64,000 bases of DNA, from the NCBI RefSeq assembly GCF_038396675.1, contig NC_088922.1, forward strand, positions 65,306,001 to 65,370,000, in the 5' to 3' direction. Below are positions 26,201-40,896 of the stretch, in pieces. Position numbers and translations under genes: made by a program. The stretch is from Hydra vulgaris. Lineage: Eukaryota > Cnidaria > Hydrozoa > Anthoathecata > Hydridae. Position 1 is the first letter of the stretch, and each line of letters begins with the position of its first letter. The notes beneath the pieces were generated by a model. The model saw only the letters and a list, made by a program, of their open reading frames with translations, searched no databases and was not told the DNA's origin.

Positions 26201-26709
26201 TACATGGTGGCGTCTAATGCATTACAGCCTCCCAACACTTGAAAAAGTAATGTTATGGAAAAAAAACCGTAGTCGAGGAAATGCATTATGTAAAACGTGT
26301 AATCAACTCGAATCCACGCTACACCCTTTTGTATTCTGCAAAAGAGCCAGATCAGTCTGGAAACAAATAAAACCTCTTTATGATAAATTTCTACTTCATA
26401 AACTAATTAATACTATTCAAACAATCTTTATGACAAACCTAGAAGATCTCCCAGATAAAAAAGCTAAAATAATAACAACAATTACACATATACTAAGTGA
26501 TGAAGAGCCAGAAACGCCAAAATTTAAGAGGGGAAGGATATCAAAGCAAATAAAATAGTAGAATCTATTAAACAAGAAATACGATATATATGGAACGCGA
26601 AATACCAAAAGGCGACTAGAGAGAACACCCTCGAAAATTTTCACTCGCATTTCTCATTATATGATGCAATATGCAGAAGCAACATCCAAAAGTTAGAATT
26701 TACATTTTA
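23208..26709 (+). pseudogene. Tx1-like LINE ORF2 (endonuclease-reverse transcriptase)
   Basis: ATG at 23208: MAVRILTLNVNGLNTDSKRH opens the AP-type endonuclease, followed by IQETH, FLAGDFNMIE and LSDHK. A frameshift in the A run at 23338-23344 moves it to frame 1; TAA at 23767 and a return to frame 3 near 24230 follow. Reverse transcriptase shows GKTPGIDGIPAELY, NWRPISLLCADYKI, a stop within SFLVTID-EKAFDKID (TAG 24963-24965), then after another shift at about 25063 VRQGDPISLMLYCILVETLG and the catalytic QYADDTTVF. The distal domain reads GGLGILDPKIQSVSLRAKQM and the zinc motif ALCKTCNQLESTLHPFVFCK (26281-26340). The lesions rule out function. The enzyme would nick target DNA and prime reverse transcription there. 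Confidence 0.9.
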
Positions 26710-26949
26710 ATACAAAACTACCTTTACCACTTTTAAACTATTTTTGTTGAAAAAAAACAACCGAAAAGTTAAAAATAAAAATTAAAAATTAAAAAAATTA
26801 TAAAATAATATAAAACATAAAATTGAAAAAAAAAGTTATAAAATTAATATGGCTTTATGATCTCGACACGTTTCGATATTTCGCTTTTTCGTTTTTTCGT
26901 TCATCGTTTTTTCGTTCTAGGTCATGGCAAAATCATAAAAACAACAAAT

Positions 26950-28225
26950 AAACAAAAATAATAATAATAATGACTAAAATAATTAACAAAAAAAAAAAAA
27001 AAACATCCAACATTAAGAAGCATTTACAAAGAAAACATCACGACATTTTGGGTAAGTGGTTTGACTCATATGAAACACTAAACAAATCAAATAAAAAGCA
27101 AGACGTGTTAGATATCGATATTTTGAACGCTATCAAGTTCTTTATTACATCGTACTGCTCGATTAATGATTTTTTTTCGAGAAAAATAGTTAAAGTTCCA
27201 CTTCCTCATGCAAAAAAAATTTAGACAATGCCCTGGTTGTCACTTTATTTAGTGATATATGGACATCTCATGAAATGTTGGATTTTATTGCGGTCCGTGC
27301 AACATTACAAAATTATCAAGAAGAAAAAGATGAAGAAACTAAAGGTGGCGATAGTGCATATAAAGATGATCGAATGGTAAACCAAGAGGTTGCCCTTTAT
27401 ATTAAATAAGCAGATAATGAGCAGTTAAAAATAGGTGAAAATGAACTCTTAAATATTGAAATTCAAACATCTGATGAACTACTTGAAGTGCTATTAACTG
27501 AATCAAGGTACCTTACTTTACAAATGTTATTCAGTTAGCCAAAACAGCTGAGGAAGTAAACATCACATATGACTTTAACAAAGATTATGAACACCGTTCT
27601 GTTTAGTGCAGAGGTTACTAAAGATTTTGAAATTGAATTGGAAATATCAAAACTACCGCGGTTTTCTTGCGCAGCTCATAAAACAAACATCGCTGTACGA
27701 ATTTAAACGAAAAAGTTTACTTGCAAGGCTTTCAAAGTACGCAAGAACCACAAATCAATTTATAAATAGCGTTTAATACCACATAAAAAACAAAGCTAAT
27801 TTACAAACAAGTTGTGATGGAATTCGTTGTTCACCTGCTTTGTTAATGTTACAGAGTTTTCAAAGTTCTTATAAAAAAAATGCATTTGATCCGGAAAACC
27901 AATGTTTATTCGAATTAGATAAGACCAAACCATACCTACAAATCCTTCTTCGCGCATATCAGTTCAACTTAATTGTACAAAAGAATCTTTCATCGATTGC
28001 TAAGGTTTTGCCTGCATTAACTATTATGATTTCAAAATGGAGCAGAACGGAATAACTAGGAAATGGAAAAGAATTTGCTAACTTGTTAACTTCTTCTTTA
28101 AAATTAAAGTTTCAGTACGAACTTAACTTAGGAAATTGTCAAGCAGCATCACTATTGAATATCTCAAAGCTTAAACTGTGCTTTTTTAGACCTGATTGTC
28201 AATTTATTGTTAAAGGTATTTAGTT
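26950..28225 (+). pseudogene. hAT transposase remnant
   Basis: A BED-like start (TSNIKKHLQRKHHDI), then in shifting frames VTLFSDIWTSHEMLDFIAVR (RNase-H entry), FSCAAHKTNIAVRI-like text, RCSPALLMLQSFQSSYKKNA and TKPYLQILLRAYQFNLIVQK, ending SLLNISKLKLCFFRPDC. Many stops. The order fits a hAT transposase lacking its C-terminal dimerisation domain. No terminal repeats found. Confidence 0.65.
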
Positions 28226-28591
28226 ATAAAGTTATTTTATTTAAGGGGTTCACCACTAAAAAAAAAAAAAATTTTTATCAAAAGTTTTTGAGATTACTTT
28301 TATTTTATAGTAATTCAACGTAGCTGTAAACGTTTCTGGAGTCTGTTTTGATATATCTTAACTATTTTTTGAAATATTTCACTTTATTTAGACCTTATCA
28401 GACAACTTTCCATAGCAACGGCCCCTAGCAACACAAACTTTTTATACACAAACTTAGCAACACAAACTGTTTACAATTGCCCTCTCTCTTTGCCTTGATT
28501 TAAGTTTTTTTGTCAAATTTGGTTAGTTACGCATTAGTTCAGTAGGCCAGCATGGCTTGACAATAGTTTAGAATATAACCGTGTATAAAAG

Positions 28592-29091
28592 TTGCTATTT
28601 TTGTATGATTCATTAGATACTATCTACCCTAAAACACCTACCCTAAAAAAAGCCGAAAATGTTGAACGTGTTTCAGTTAGTGCCAGCAAAGTTTCTTTAA
28701 TAAAAGCTAATAATTATAGTAATTCAGAAAATTATAACGTTATAATAAACTTCTCTATTTTAAAAAAATTTATTGATAGTATTGGCAGTTGCCCAGAATG
28801 TAACAATTGTATTGTTTTTACAGATGACAACGATAAACGAAGCGGGTTTTCTCACAAGTTAAATTTTAGATGTACCAAAGGTAACTTTCATGATGTTAAA
28901 AAATCTGTACCTAAACAAGGTAGAAATTATTTCGATATCAACCTTAGAATGGTTATTGCTTTTCTTGAAATTGGGAAAGGACACCAAGCCTTAGTGGACT
29001 TTTCCCGAAATGCAAACACTTCAAGTACGAATAACAACGCATTTAACAAAGTCAACAGCACTATTCAAAATGCATATAAGTTATCATCAGC
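28592..29091 (+). pseudogene. Mutator-like transposase N-terminal part, cut by a hAT
   Basis: Open frame with NYNVIINFSILKKFIDSIGS, a C-x2-C pair (CPECNNC), GFSHKLNFRC and GRNYFDINLRMVIAFLEIGK GHQAL. This resembles the N-terminal zinc and DINLRxxxAxREIGKG region of Mutator-like transposases in cnidarians and insects. The reading is lost exactly where the hAT terminus CAGGCCCGCC begins at 29091. No ATG was found upstream in frame, so an upstream exon is likely. The bases 28226-28591 hold no recognised feature. Confidence 0.6.
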
Positions 29092-32000
29092 AGGCCCGCC
29101 GTGAGCCTTTGCGGCGCCCAGGGTCAAAATTTCCCAAGCGCCCTACTGAAAGTGAAAGCTGATCTAATGATCCATAATTCAATACATAAAATAAGCCATT
29201 TGATAACAAATCAAAGAGGATAAAAGAATATAGAATTTTTTAAATTTAATTAATGAACATTTGAACAGTTTATTTTTAGATAATTGCAATGGTCTTTTGA
29301 CTTGGTTATACACTCATACATAAAATGATAAAGTCGACACTAGAACATGGTAGAAACAGACCAAAGACAATCATTAAACACTATTGGATGTTAAGAGTAA
29401 AAACTTGTCTAGAATACAACAGCTATTGTTGTTTCAACTTCAGAGGAAATTGATCTTTCGAGCTTTACTCATGGCGAATTTGGAAATTACTTCACCGTAG
29501 CACAACTTTTTGGCAAGATCATGCTCAATGGAAATAATTAGAAGATTCGTGAGTCGTTCTTGGCTCATTGTAGACCTTAAAGCTGTCTTAACTAGAGCAA
29601 GCTTACTAAAAGATTTCTCGCCTTCCGCAACAGAAACAGGGATGGTGTTGAAGATGCGCAGCACAATGCAGACTGATTCGAAGAGCGGCTGAAGACCTTT
29701 CTGGTAAATTCCATTCAATAACGTCATGGAAGTGAGAGATTTTTTTTGGCCAAAAAGATTGGATCGCTTAAAAGCATCGAGGTGGCGGACCTCTTCAATA
29801 AGTTTCTCTTCCTCAACATCGGTCGCGTAGATTTGTGCCAAGACCTTGCATTTCTCCTCCAATTGGATAGGTGCTTCAACACTTTTTTCTGATTCTTCTT
29901 CATTTGACATAACAAGAGATTTCAATGACCACAAGAACGAAAACATATTCGTCGTCTTCTCAGCAGCTTGGAATCTATCGCTGACCTGCTGAATAAGAGT
30001 ATCAAGAGCGGTATTGAATACGCTCACCTCAAACTCTTTTGCCTCGTCTTCATGGAAATGAGCGGTGTTCCTCACCTCTTCGTGAAAGGTCTTCCTTTTT
30101 TTTCGTCCTCTTCTTCACAAATTCTGATTGAAAACCAAAAGAAGCAAGACCAGATGCTATCAAACGTGCCTCATTAAGGATGCTGGTCCAAGATGATCTC
30201 AGTCGATTTAGATCTTCAATAAGAGTCTTAATGAAATCTCGTCAAAGATTCGAGGATACCGGACATGTTCGCTCCATTGTCATATCCTTGACCTCTGCAG
30301 TTTTTGAGATCGATTCCATTTTGTTCTAAGACGTCCATAATAAGCTTGGCAATGTCAGCACCTATCTTTTTTTCAAGATTCTCAACCCTCAGAAAGCGCT
30401 CCTTCACGGCCCATCTTTTGTCAGTACCAAAGTATACAAAGCGGAGAACAAAGGTGATTTGCTCGGTGTGAGAGACGTCCAGAGTCCCGTCCACAAGAAT
30501 AGAATAGTAGATGGCCATATGAGCTTCGTTGATGATGGCACCGTGAACGATTCCTCCGCACTCTTTGATGAATTCAATTTGAGTGCTCCAGCCCAAGTAA
30601 TGGGCATTCATTTTGTTACCTTCTTGTTGGCAGCTGGAAACTTCTTCTAAGTGTAGTTGGAGAGTCTTGTTGTGCTTGGCCAAGAGCTTTAGGGTAGCTA
30701 GAAAGTTGCCATTGTCGTCTTCTCCAATCATTTTTGATGAACCTAAAAATTATAATAATAAGACAGATTTATTTAAAACAATAAAGAAGCATTTGCTTTT
30801 TTTTATGATGATTCTATGATGATTTTATATTATGATTTATGAATATTATAACATATTTATTTAAAAGAATAAAAAAGGATTTGTTTTATTTAATGATTTC
30901 CAAAATATCTAGTTAATCTTATAAATATAAGCTAAATAGATTTAAAGATAGTCGGTATCACAATAGAATAATTGTAAATAGATTTACCTCTGAAACTAAG
31001 GTTTCGTGACGCTAAAAAAAGAGTAACATCTAAGATGCATCGTAGAATTTCACGCCACCTGGCTGTTTCATTTCTTATCGAGTTTTCAAGAGCTGCATCT
31101 ATTCCGCTTTGATTTTCTAAGCTTTCTAGCGCCGTTTTCCATTCTATGTAAAAGTTTCGATGCTGGGCGTTATTCTGGTGACTTTTGACTTTCTCAGGTA
31201 GCTTGTGCCAGTTGCAGCTTATTCCATCATTCCATCTTAGAAGGTGCGACTGGTGTCCAATCCCAAAAGATTGTTTGCTTTCAAACAGAGAACACGGAAA
31301 GCAAATAAATGATTTCTTAGATACACTCCAGACCAGCCAATCTTGGCATGTCTTCTCCCCGTTGAGAGAAGTTTCGTTGAAAATTGATTCAGGAACCTTC
31401 TTCTTATTAGAATCTTATGGGAAAGCTGAAGGATTTCGAGGAAACCCCTGTAGAAGCACAGAATCTCTTTCCACTTTGGAAAGATGTGCTGCCCACAAAG
31501 CAGGATCATTGGAAGGAATGATAGCGATGGGTTCTTCTGTTGGCAAAAACTGAGAATAAATTTTAAAAAATCTTATTTTATTAGCTTAAAAGTTTATTGA
31601 CATCATCTCTTTTAAAGAGGTAGAACTTACCAAAATATTCTCTTCATTCACAGCTACCATTCCGATTTTTGATGGGGGCTCTCCTGAGCTTTCAGAAATG
31701 TCAGTGACATCGTTTTCAGTTCCAACCTATAAAAATAAGTTAAAAATTTATATAACATTGAATTAATCAAATGGGAAAATATCCTTTCCCGGGGAAAACT
31801 ATTTACTACTTGCATCGATTGACTTGGCAGGAAAGAGTTTGAAACAGTAGGACTTTCATCTTCTCCTTTTTTTGTAACTGTAATACCACAGTCTTGAAGA
31901 GTGCGTTTGTTCTTTTCCTCATTCGCAGTTCTTTGAGCAGCATTCTTTCTTACTTGACAACCAGAATCTTTCTTTTTAAAACCAGACATGTTTTAATTCT

Positions 32001-32690
32001 TTTTGAAACAGCATCCGCTCATAAGCAAAGAACTGTTTGAATTTCTTCTTGATTGGGTCTATCAGACTATCACATCGATATCACGTGTTTCAAAATTGTT
32101 TCAAATTTGAGAGATTTTAAAAATTAGAGAAATAAATTTAATAAAATTGTTTTAATATTTTATATCAATATCAAACTACTTGGATTTAATCTTATCTCTT
32201 TTTTAAATAAAGTAAAAAATCTCCGTTTTTAATTGAATGAAAATCTCCGTGCACTAAAGTTATTTTAAACATTTAATTCAGCGGGTTGTTAAATTAATCA
32301 TTAGTATTCACTTTATTTGCGAGTTTCCGCTATATAAAAAGAATCGCTTTATTTAAAACTAATGTTTTGAAAGTAATGCTAATTTCTTAGTTTTAAAGCA
32401 TTAATTACTTTTTTTATTTAAAAAGTCCAATTATGAAGCACTTCATTACAAAGTTGAAAATTTAAACTAAAAAAAATTGACCGGCCAAAAAAAGCAATTG
32501 ACCGTCTATTATATGTTTTAGCTGGTCAAATTGACCGGCTGCTTTTGATTTCTTATTTTCCACGCTGCCTCCCAGTACTTTATCTTTTTTTTAAATTGAC
32601 ATGAAAAAAAAATTATTTATATACGGCTTCGTGCGCCCCTGTCGACCTGGCGCCCGGGACAAAACAACCCAGTAGACCCCTCCTCACTTA
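29091..32690 (-). mobile_element. hAT element, ZMYM/DUF4371 type
   Basis: The left end CAGGCCCGCCGTGAGCC with a GC-rich GGCGCCCAGGG follows the broken Mutator-like frame; a matching GC-rich stretch (CTGGCGCCCGGGAC, about 32647-32660) marks the other side. The exact right terminus and an 8-bp target duplication could not be fixed, so the right boundary is approximate. A four-exon transposase gene lies on the minus strand. Confidence 0.6.
29440..31989 (-). pseudogene. hAT transposase, four exons, internally deleted
   Basis: Exon 1 31989-31810 (60 codons, MSGFKKKDSGCQ), exon 2 31726-31631 (32 codons), exon 3 31549-30988, exon 4 from 30742; all three introns begin GT, end AG and keep the frame. 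Exon 3 has a TTF/zinc-like region (CQDWLVWSV, FICFPCSLFESKQSFGIGH, SHQNNAQHRNFYIEWKTAL). Exon 4 reads MIGEDDNGNFLATLKLLAKH through GIDLKNCRGQGYDNGANMSG. Near 30238 the central segment expected in this family is missing and the frame shifts. The end (30075-29440) includes IFNTIPVSVAEGEKSFSKLA and MSQERLTNLLIISIEHDLAK, the hAT dimerisation region. One TAA in exon 3 (31399 region) and the deletion inactivate it. Confidence 0.8.
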
Positions 32691-32800
32691 CTATGTTATT
32701 GATTATACAAAAACCCTATATAAATAGGTTGCTTAGATATTGATAGTAAATTAATCGCCAACTATATTTAACTTATATTATATTAGATTATGCAAAACAT

Positions 32801-33155
<355 letters not shown>

Positions 33156-33190
33156 ACTTTTCTATTTGTAGAATAAGTAATAATATAACA

Positions 33191-34260
33191 ATGAAGTACC
33201 ATTGTATATACAACTGCATTAGATCCAATAATATGTCTATACAAGATCTAGTAATTTATGTTCAATTAGTTGTCAAGTTAGACTTAAATGATTTTGAAAT
33301 TATAAGAAACAAACTAATTGCATTCCTAAAAAACTTGAAGTCTCGTTGGAATGATGTTAACCGCAAAGCTGCAGCATTTGAGAAAAAATATGCAAAATGG
33401 TTGGATTCTGACTTTATACCTTTTGCATATGTTCCACCTGCTACTGCAATAATTGTTACTACTCCTCTTGGTAGGCCTACTTTAAATTTTGATAAGTCCT
33501 CTTTGAGATCTAAGTATAGAAAAGTTGCTGATATGGATCAATACTGAGCTAACCAACAATTATTTGCAACTTAAGTCAAATTTGGAAAAAATAATGAGCC
33601 TAAAAAAGCCAAACTAGCAGAAAAATTGTTAGTGGATACTATACCCTCATCTTGTATGTCTACTGATGAAGCTTTGGTCCTTATTTTAGATTGTAATTTG
33701 ACAAAGGCATCTTATTAATTTATGAAAATCAAAGCTGGTGAAAAGGAATGCAATCTCTACTCAGCATATAATAATGTTAGAGTGGCAAAAGATCAATGCT
33801 ATCCTAAAAACATTAGCATAACTGACTATTCTGCTAGTGTTCCACTTCAAGATCTACTGGATCACACTAAAACAAGACTTTTGGAGACACAGACTGGTGT
33901 TTTAAATGCAAATGAGTGTAATAGACATACTCTAATATACAAAGCTGGTTTTGATGGTTCAAGTGGGCATAGTATTTATAAACAAACATGCAATGATGAT
34001 GAGTGTACTAGGAATCTGAAGAGTGAGGAAGGCACAAAGCATGTAATAAACAGAGACTGTTTATTACATGCTTTGTGCCTTTAGAGCTCTCATCTATTGT
34101 CAATAATAAAAAGATTAATCTTTGGAGAAATTCTAAACCATCATCTACTTTGTACTTTCGGCCTTTGCGATTTAAATTTGTAGAGGAAACTGCAGACCTT
34201 CATAGTGAGGAACTATGTGGTGTTAGTCCTAAAGAAATGAATGATATTGACAAGGTATAT
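33191..34260 (+). pseudogene. Uncharacterised transposon-type protein, decayed
   Basis: First block (33191-33547): NLKSRWNDVNRKAAAFEKKY, TTPLGRPTLNFDKSSLRSKY. Second (33722-34084): ECNLYSAYNNVRVAKDQCYP, SVPLQDLLDHTKTRLLE, then YKAGFDGSSGHSIYKQTC. Third (34057-34250): LFITCFVPLELSS, NLWRNSKPSSTLYFRPLRFK, FVEETADL. I recognise the G-F-D-G-S-S-G...YKQ block from a repetitive family of cnidarians and aphids but cannot name its superfamily. Stops separate the blocks, and an inverted insertion (34029-34056) interrupts the third. Confidence 0.55.
34029..34081. repeat. Perfect 25-bp hairpin inside a coding sequence
   Basis: Arms 34029-34053 and 34057-34081 are exact complements around AGA. The right arm is normal coding sequence of the surrounding transposon protein (LFITCFVPL); the left arm is an inverted copy added immediately upstream, so the direction of change is readable. 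Confidence 0.97.
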
Positions 34261-34317
34261 AAAAAATATTTTATATACAGGTACACCCTTATGTGTATAT
34301 ATTCATATGAATATATA

Positions 34318-34322
<5 letters not shown>

Positions 34323-34386
<64 letters not shown>
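34323..34386. repeat. (TA)n microsatellite
   Basis: TA array preceded by GTGTGT. Bases 34387-34631 hold no recognised feature apart from the acceptor of the first micro-exon. Confidence 0.95.
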
Positions 34387-34388
<2 letters not shown>

Positions 34389-34631
34389 AATCTTCTAAAT
34401 ATGAATACTGTAATTTAATAGTGTTAGTGTTGTTTCATTTTCTTTTTTAATAAAGAACTTTCTAGGCTTTTCTAAAAGCGTTTCTTTACTCCACGCGGTC
34501 TTTCAAGCAAGGTCTTCCAGCCGATTAGAGCTGATAAATTTTTAGTTTCAAGTGGAATTGATGTTGTTCATTGTTTAAAAACTAAAATTTGTTTGTTGTT
34601 CGTTGTTTTTGTTTTTCTGTTTTTTTTTTAG

Positions 34632-37216
<2,585 letters not shown>

Positions 37217-38522
37217 AAATGATTACAGGTAGTTTCACTAACTGCTTTTAATCATTCACTAAAAGCCAAGATAACATTTGATATTACTACAGTACAATTT
37301 TTATACCTCATATTAATTTATCTTTAGTGTTATTAATTATTTTCCTCTTTGAATGAGGTTAGTTAAATGAGTTGGCTTTTGATTAAAAGATTTTGGTTTC
37401 AAAACTGAACACCATTGTCAAAATGCTCTGGGTTAAGTAGTTTTTTAAAATCCGGTTTCCATTTTGTTCTTTTTTAACTTTTACTAATTTACTTTTCTAT
37501 TATTTCCTGCTAATATGGAATTACGTAAATTTTTAAATATGTTTAATTTTTGTCCCTATCGGTAATAACTATTTTTAATTATTTTAATATGGTTTTCTTT
37601 ACAATAGTCTATCTTACAATAGGCTTCTTTACAATAGCCTCGGTCCTGTAGATGGCGGCTGATATAACTCATTTTGAAAAGTGCCTTCAATGTTAATCAA
37701 TTGTTTTATGAAGGGTTTTTATTATATGTATATATATTTTTTTGTTACACATTTAATTACATATCATGTAAATTAATTTGTTTAAAAAAAAAGCAAACAC
37801 AAGGTTAAATATACTTTTTACAACTGTTTTATATGGTTTTAACATCTGTTTATAATCTTTTCAGCTCATGCTGGGTGAATAAAAAAATTAACTCTTTTTA
37901 CTCAGCGCTTTTAGAATAATTGTTCACCTTTATGTGAATACATTTTTTGATTTTGCTCAAATTTGTATTCACGTAAAGCGTAACAGTTGCTTCAAAAATG
38001 TTGAGTAAAAGCAATCACGTTCTTGAATTAAAGAATTTCTTTTCATACAAGTTGACAAGTTATATTAATAAGTTATATTAACATACAAGTTAAGGCATAA
38101 TTTTTGTGAATATTTATTTTTTAAGCTTCACTCATCACTCTTAGAAAAATAAAGAACAGTTTGAAAAGAATTAGAAACTACTCAGTTAAAAGTAAAATTA
38201 AGAGAAAGAAAAGGGAAATTTTATTCCGGATATTTTACCTAAACAATTTTCCGCAACTTTGAAACAAGACTTGGATAATCTATGCACATAATTCAAGTCA
38301 TATTTTAACATAACGATTTTGTTATTTGCGCATACAATGTTCGAACGTTCGAATTTAACTTAACCGTAATCTGTATCTTTAATGAAGCTTACAATTTAGT
38401 TGAACTAGGAAGCCAAGAAAAAAAATGTAAGCAGAACTAGAAAAACATTAATAAATTTATAATTCGTTAGAGAAAACAAATAAAAATTAAATTGTTATTA
38501 ATTATTTATTTACTAAAAACCC
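37217..38522. other. AT-rich non-coding DNA
   Basis: No gene recognised. Short duplicated words near 37604-37636 (tacaatag with cttctttacaatagcc). Confidence 0.5.
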
Positions 38523-38744
38523 TTATTGCGGGTTGCCTACTGCTAGTTTATCATAATTACTACTCATAAGTTCAACAGATTTTTTAAGTTCGCCTACTTC
38601 CTTTTTTAATTCCTTATTCTCGTGAATTACTGTATTTAATTTGTTTTCAAATTTATCAATTCTACCATTAAATATCTTCATAAGAGTATTTTCATGAATT
38701 TCCAATATTTCTTTTAATTGCGCAGATGAAAATTTGTCATCCAT
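38523..38744 (-). CDS. LINE ORF1-like coiled-coil fragment
   Basis: 73 codons from ATG 38744: SSAQLKEILEIHENTLMKIF, then FENKLNTVIHENKELKKEVG ELKKSVELM. The regular spacing of hydrophobic residues predicts a coiled coil; the 'xQLKEILxxHE' opening resembles ORF1 of CR1/jockey-type LINEs. It could instead be a small host protein. No ORF2 sequence adjoins it. Confidence 0.4.
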   Translation of the reverse strand: MDDKFSSAQLKEILEIHENTLMKIFNGRIDKFENKLNTVIHENKELKKEVGELKKSVELMSSNYDKLAVGNPQ

Positions 38745-39837
38745 TTTGAAATTTTTTGTAGAGCAAAAATAAACAATCCGGGCGAATGATGCGGTGAATA
38801 TTGGTTATGCCAATACTTATCCGGTATTGAGCAATTTTCCAAAAATCAAAGGAGCGGTAAAGCAAAGGCAGATGCACATTGTTTTAGTACTATTGATTTT
38901 ACTATGACAAGTTCTGAATATTTATATTTATTTATAATGGTATCCTGGCATTATTTTGGTAAAAAATGAAAAAAAAAATGAAAAATTTGAAAAAATGTTA
39001 TTTAGACAATTGAACCTTGTAGAGTTCACTAGGAAAAATTTTTTTTAAATAATAATGCAAAAGATTTTTGTGCTGGTGATTTTTGATCATTTAACTGAGT
39101 ATGTAAGTATTTAACTCTTTATCTGAGTAGTGTACATGATTTTCTTAATATTAATTTTTCTCAGTTTCTTTTATTATGAGTAGCTGTAGGAAAACAATGA
39201 TATCTGATTAAAAACCATTATTTTAGCTTCAAATTTTCAGGATATGTTCATTATTCAAGTTTTTAGTGCCCGAACCTAAAAAAAAAAGAAACTTAATCTG
39301 CAATTACCCTATCGACTGAGTGTTTCATCGCTAAAAACAGTTTTTTTTACTATTAAATCTGCCGTTTTAGATCGTTTAATTTTTTTTTAAATATTTTTGG
39401 TTCAGGCACAAGTTACACTAGTATACTAGCATTGTACGAAATTTCAACTTTTAATATTAATGTAATCTTAAGATATTTATGTTCTAGAGACGTTAACTTT
39501 ACTTCTTTGTTTTTGCTGAGTGAGCAATTTTCTTTTTTAAATTAATCTTTTTGCAATACGTTTTAGATTTTTATCAAATATGCTAGTAATTCGTCAAAGA
39601 TATTTATTATGAGTAAAATTGAAGAAAATAAAATTAACGCAAGGATACCACCTTAACTAAAAAAGTTTTTCTTTAATTAATTTCACAGATATTGTATTAT
39701 CTATTATTACCTCACAAGGGAAAAACAAAAAGTAGTTTTTTAGAATCAGTAAACTAGTCACTAGTCTCCCTGGTAAATGACTATTAAACAGCTAAGCAAG
39801 AACATATTGGTAATTTGAACACATGTTGTGCATATTT
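38745..39837. other. AT-rich non-coding DNA
   Basis: No gene or repeat recognised apart from homopolymer runs. Confidence 0.5.
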
Positions 39838-40078
39838 TTATTTTTATTTTTTTTATATTTCACCTCCCCAAGGCCAAGAAGGCCACTACAGATGAGGAGG
39901 CTACTTGTGGTTACAACCCTCTCTTAACTCTATAACTTTAAAACACGAACCTTGACGAACAAGGCTGCTGCGCGGAGAAACAAGTTGAGTTCGATTCCCT
40001 CCAGGGACGTGGAGGGAATCGAACTGGAAACCTCTCGCTTAAGAAGGGAGCGCTCGACCACTACAACACTACCGCATA
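39838..40078 (-). mobile_element. tRNA-derived SINE
   Basis: On the minus strand it begins near 40076 with GCGGTAGTGTTGTAGTGGTC (box A-like) and reaches AGTTCGATTCCC (box B-like) about 45 bp later, the internal RNA polymerase III promoter spacing. The body contains GGCCTTCTTGGCCTTGGGGA and it ends in an A-rich tail (complement of 39838-39865). A 16-bp perfect inverted repeat (39988-40003 and 40010-40025) duplicates the box-B region in inverted orientation. The stems of a real tRNA do not form, so a SINE is preferred over a tRNA gene. Confidence 0.6.
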
Positions 40079-40896
40079 TATTGAGAATGTGTTAAATTAA
40101 TATTGGAAGTGGTGATAAAAAGTATATCACCAAGTTGGTACATTACCAAAGAAAGAAAATTACATGAGCATATTAGAAGGAAATTTTTTTATTATTGGCA
40201 AAAAGTGGAAATAAATAAGAAGATTAGGAGAATATCGTAAGCAAATTAAAAGAATATTTTTAAAAAACATTATTAAACTACATTTTTTAAAAGCTTTAAA
40301 TATAACGCTAAACAAAAAAATTGTTCGCCTGAAAATGACGAAATAACATTTGTAATTAATGCTGGTCGGATAATTTCTTTCTTTGATTAAGTTAAAATAA
40401 AGAGCTAAAAATAAATAAAAAAATTTTAAGACGTAAGCTGTAAAAACTTTTTAAGATTTATACAGCTTATGGCACTTTCTTTTATTTTAAACAAATATAT
40501 CGCAACCTTAAAGTACACTTGAAGTTATGTCATGATTCAACACCAATTCAATACAAAGTAAAATAAGTTAGTAAGTTTTCGATAAAATTTGCCTGCAAAT
40601 TATAAATGAACATTTTCGGAAAATTTTTTATTTTACCATATAGAAAGGGGAGGTGCAACACAACACTTAATGTTTTAGAACAGTTCTTATTCTCACGTAC
40701 AAATGAAAAACTTGATCAATATCTTGTTAAGTATTCTGATTAACTATTATTCTAAGTGCTATTGTTAACTACTGTTAAGTATTCTGATTAACTATTGTTC
40801 ATTTAACTGTCAAATGATAAAAGATATTAAGTGCAGAGCAAAAATTAAAAGTGCGCGACACCATGATGTTATTATATCTGGTAACAATTAAGAAAA
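40079..40896. other. AT-rich non-coding DNA
   Basis: Downstream flank of the Mab-21 gene. A duplicated word (gttaagtattctgattaactatt) occurs twice near 40728-40798. No other feature. Confidence 0.5.

Larger units (their letters stand above)
21615..26848 (+). mobile_element. Near full-length Tx1-like LINE, dead copy
   Basis: Order: U2-like 5' segment, 5' UTR, ORF1 (21876-23077), a 130-bp A-rich spacer, ORF2 (23208-26709) with endonuclease, reverse transcriptase and C-terminal zinc motif, then an A-rich 3' tail to about 26848. The RT words SQTCTIPGRNIFSNLHLVKD and the ORF order fit the Tx1 clade of L1-group LINEs. Several stops and frameshifts in ORF2 and a repeat expansion in ORF1 inactivate it. 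Confidence 0.85.

Noticed and set aside
40010..40080. A functional tRNA-Leu/Ser gene on the minus strand
   Set aside because: Box A/B words are present but the T stem and acceptor stem do not pair; a SINE head explains it.
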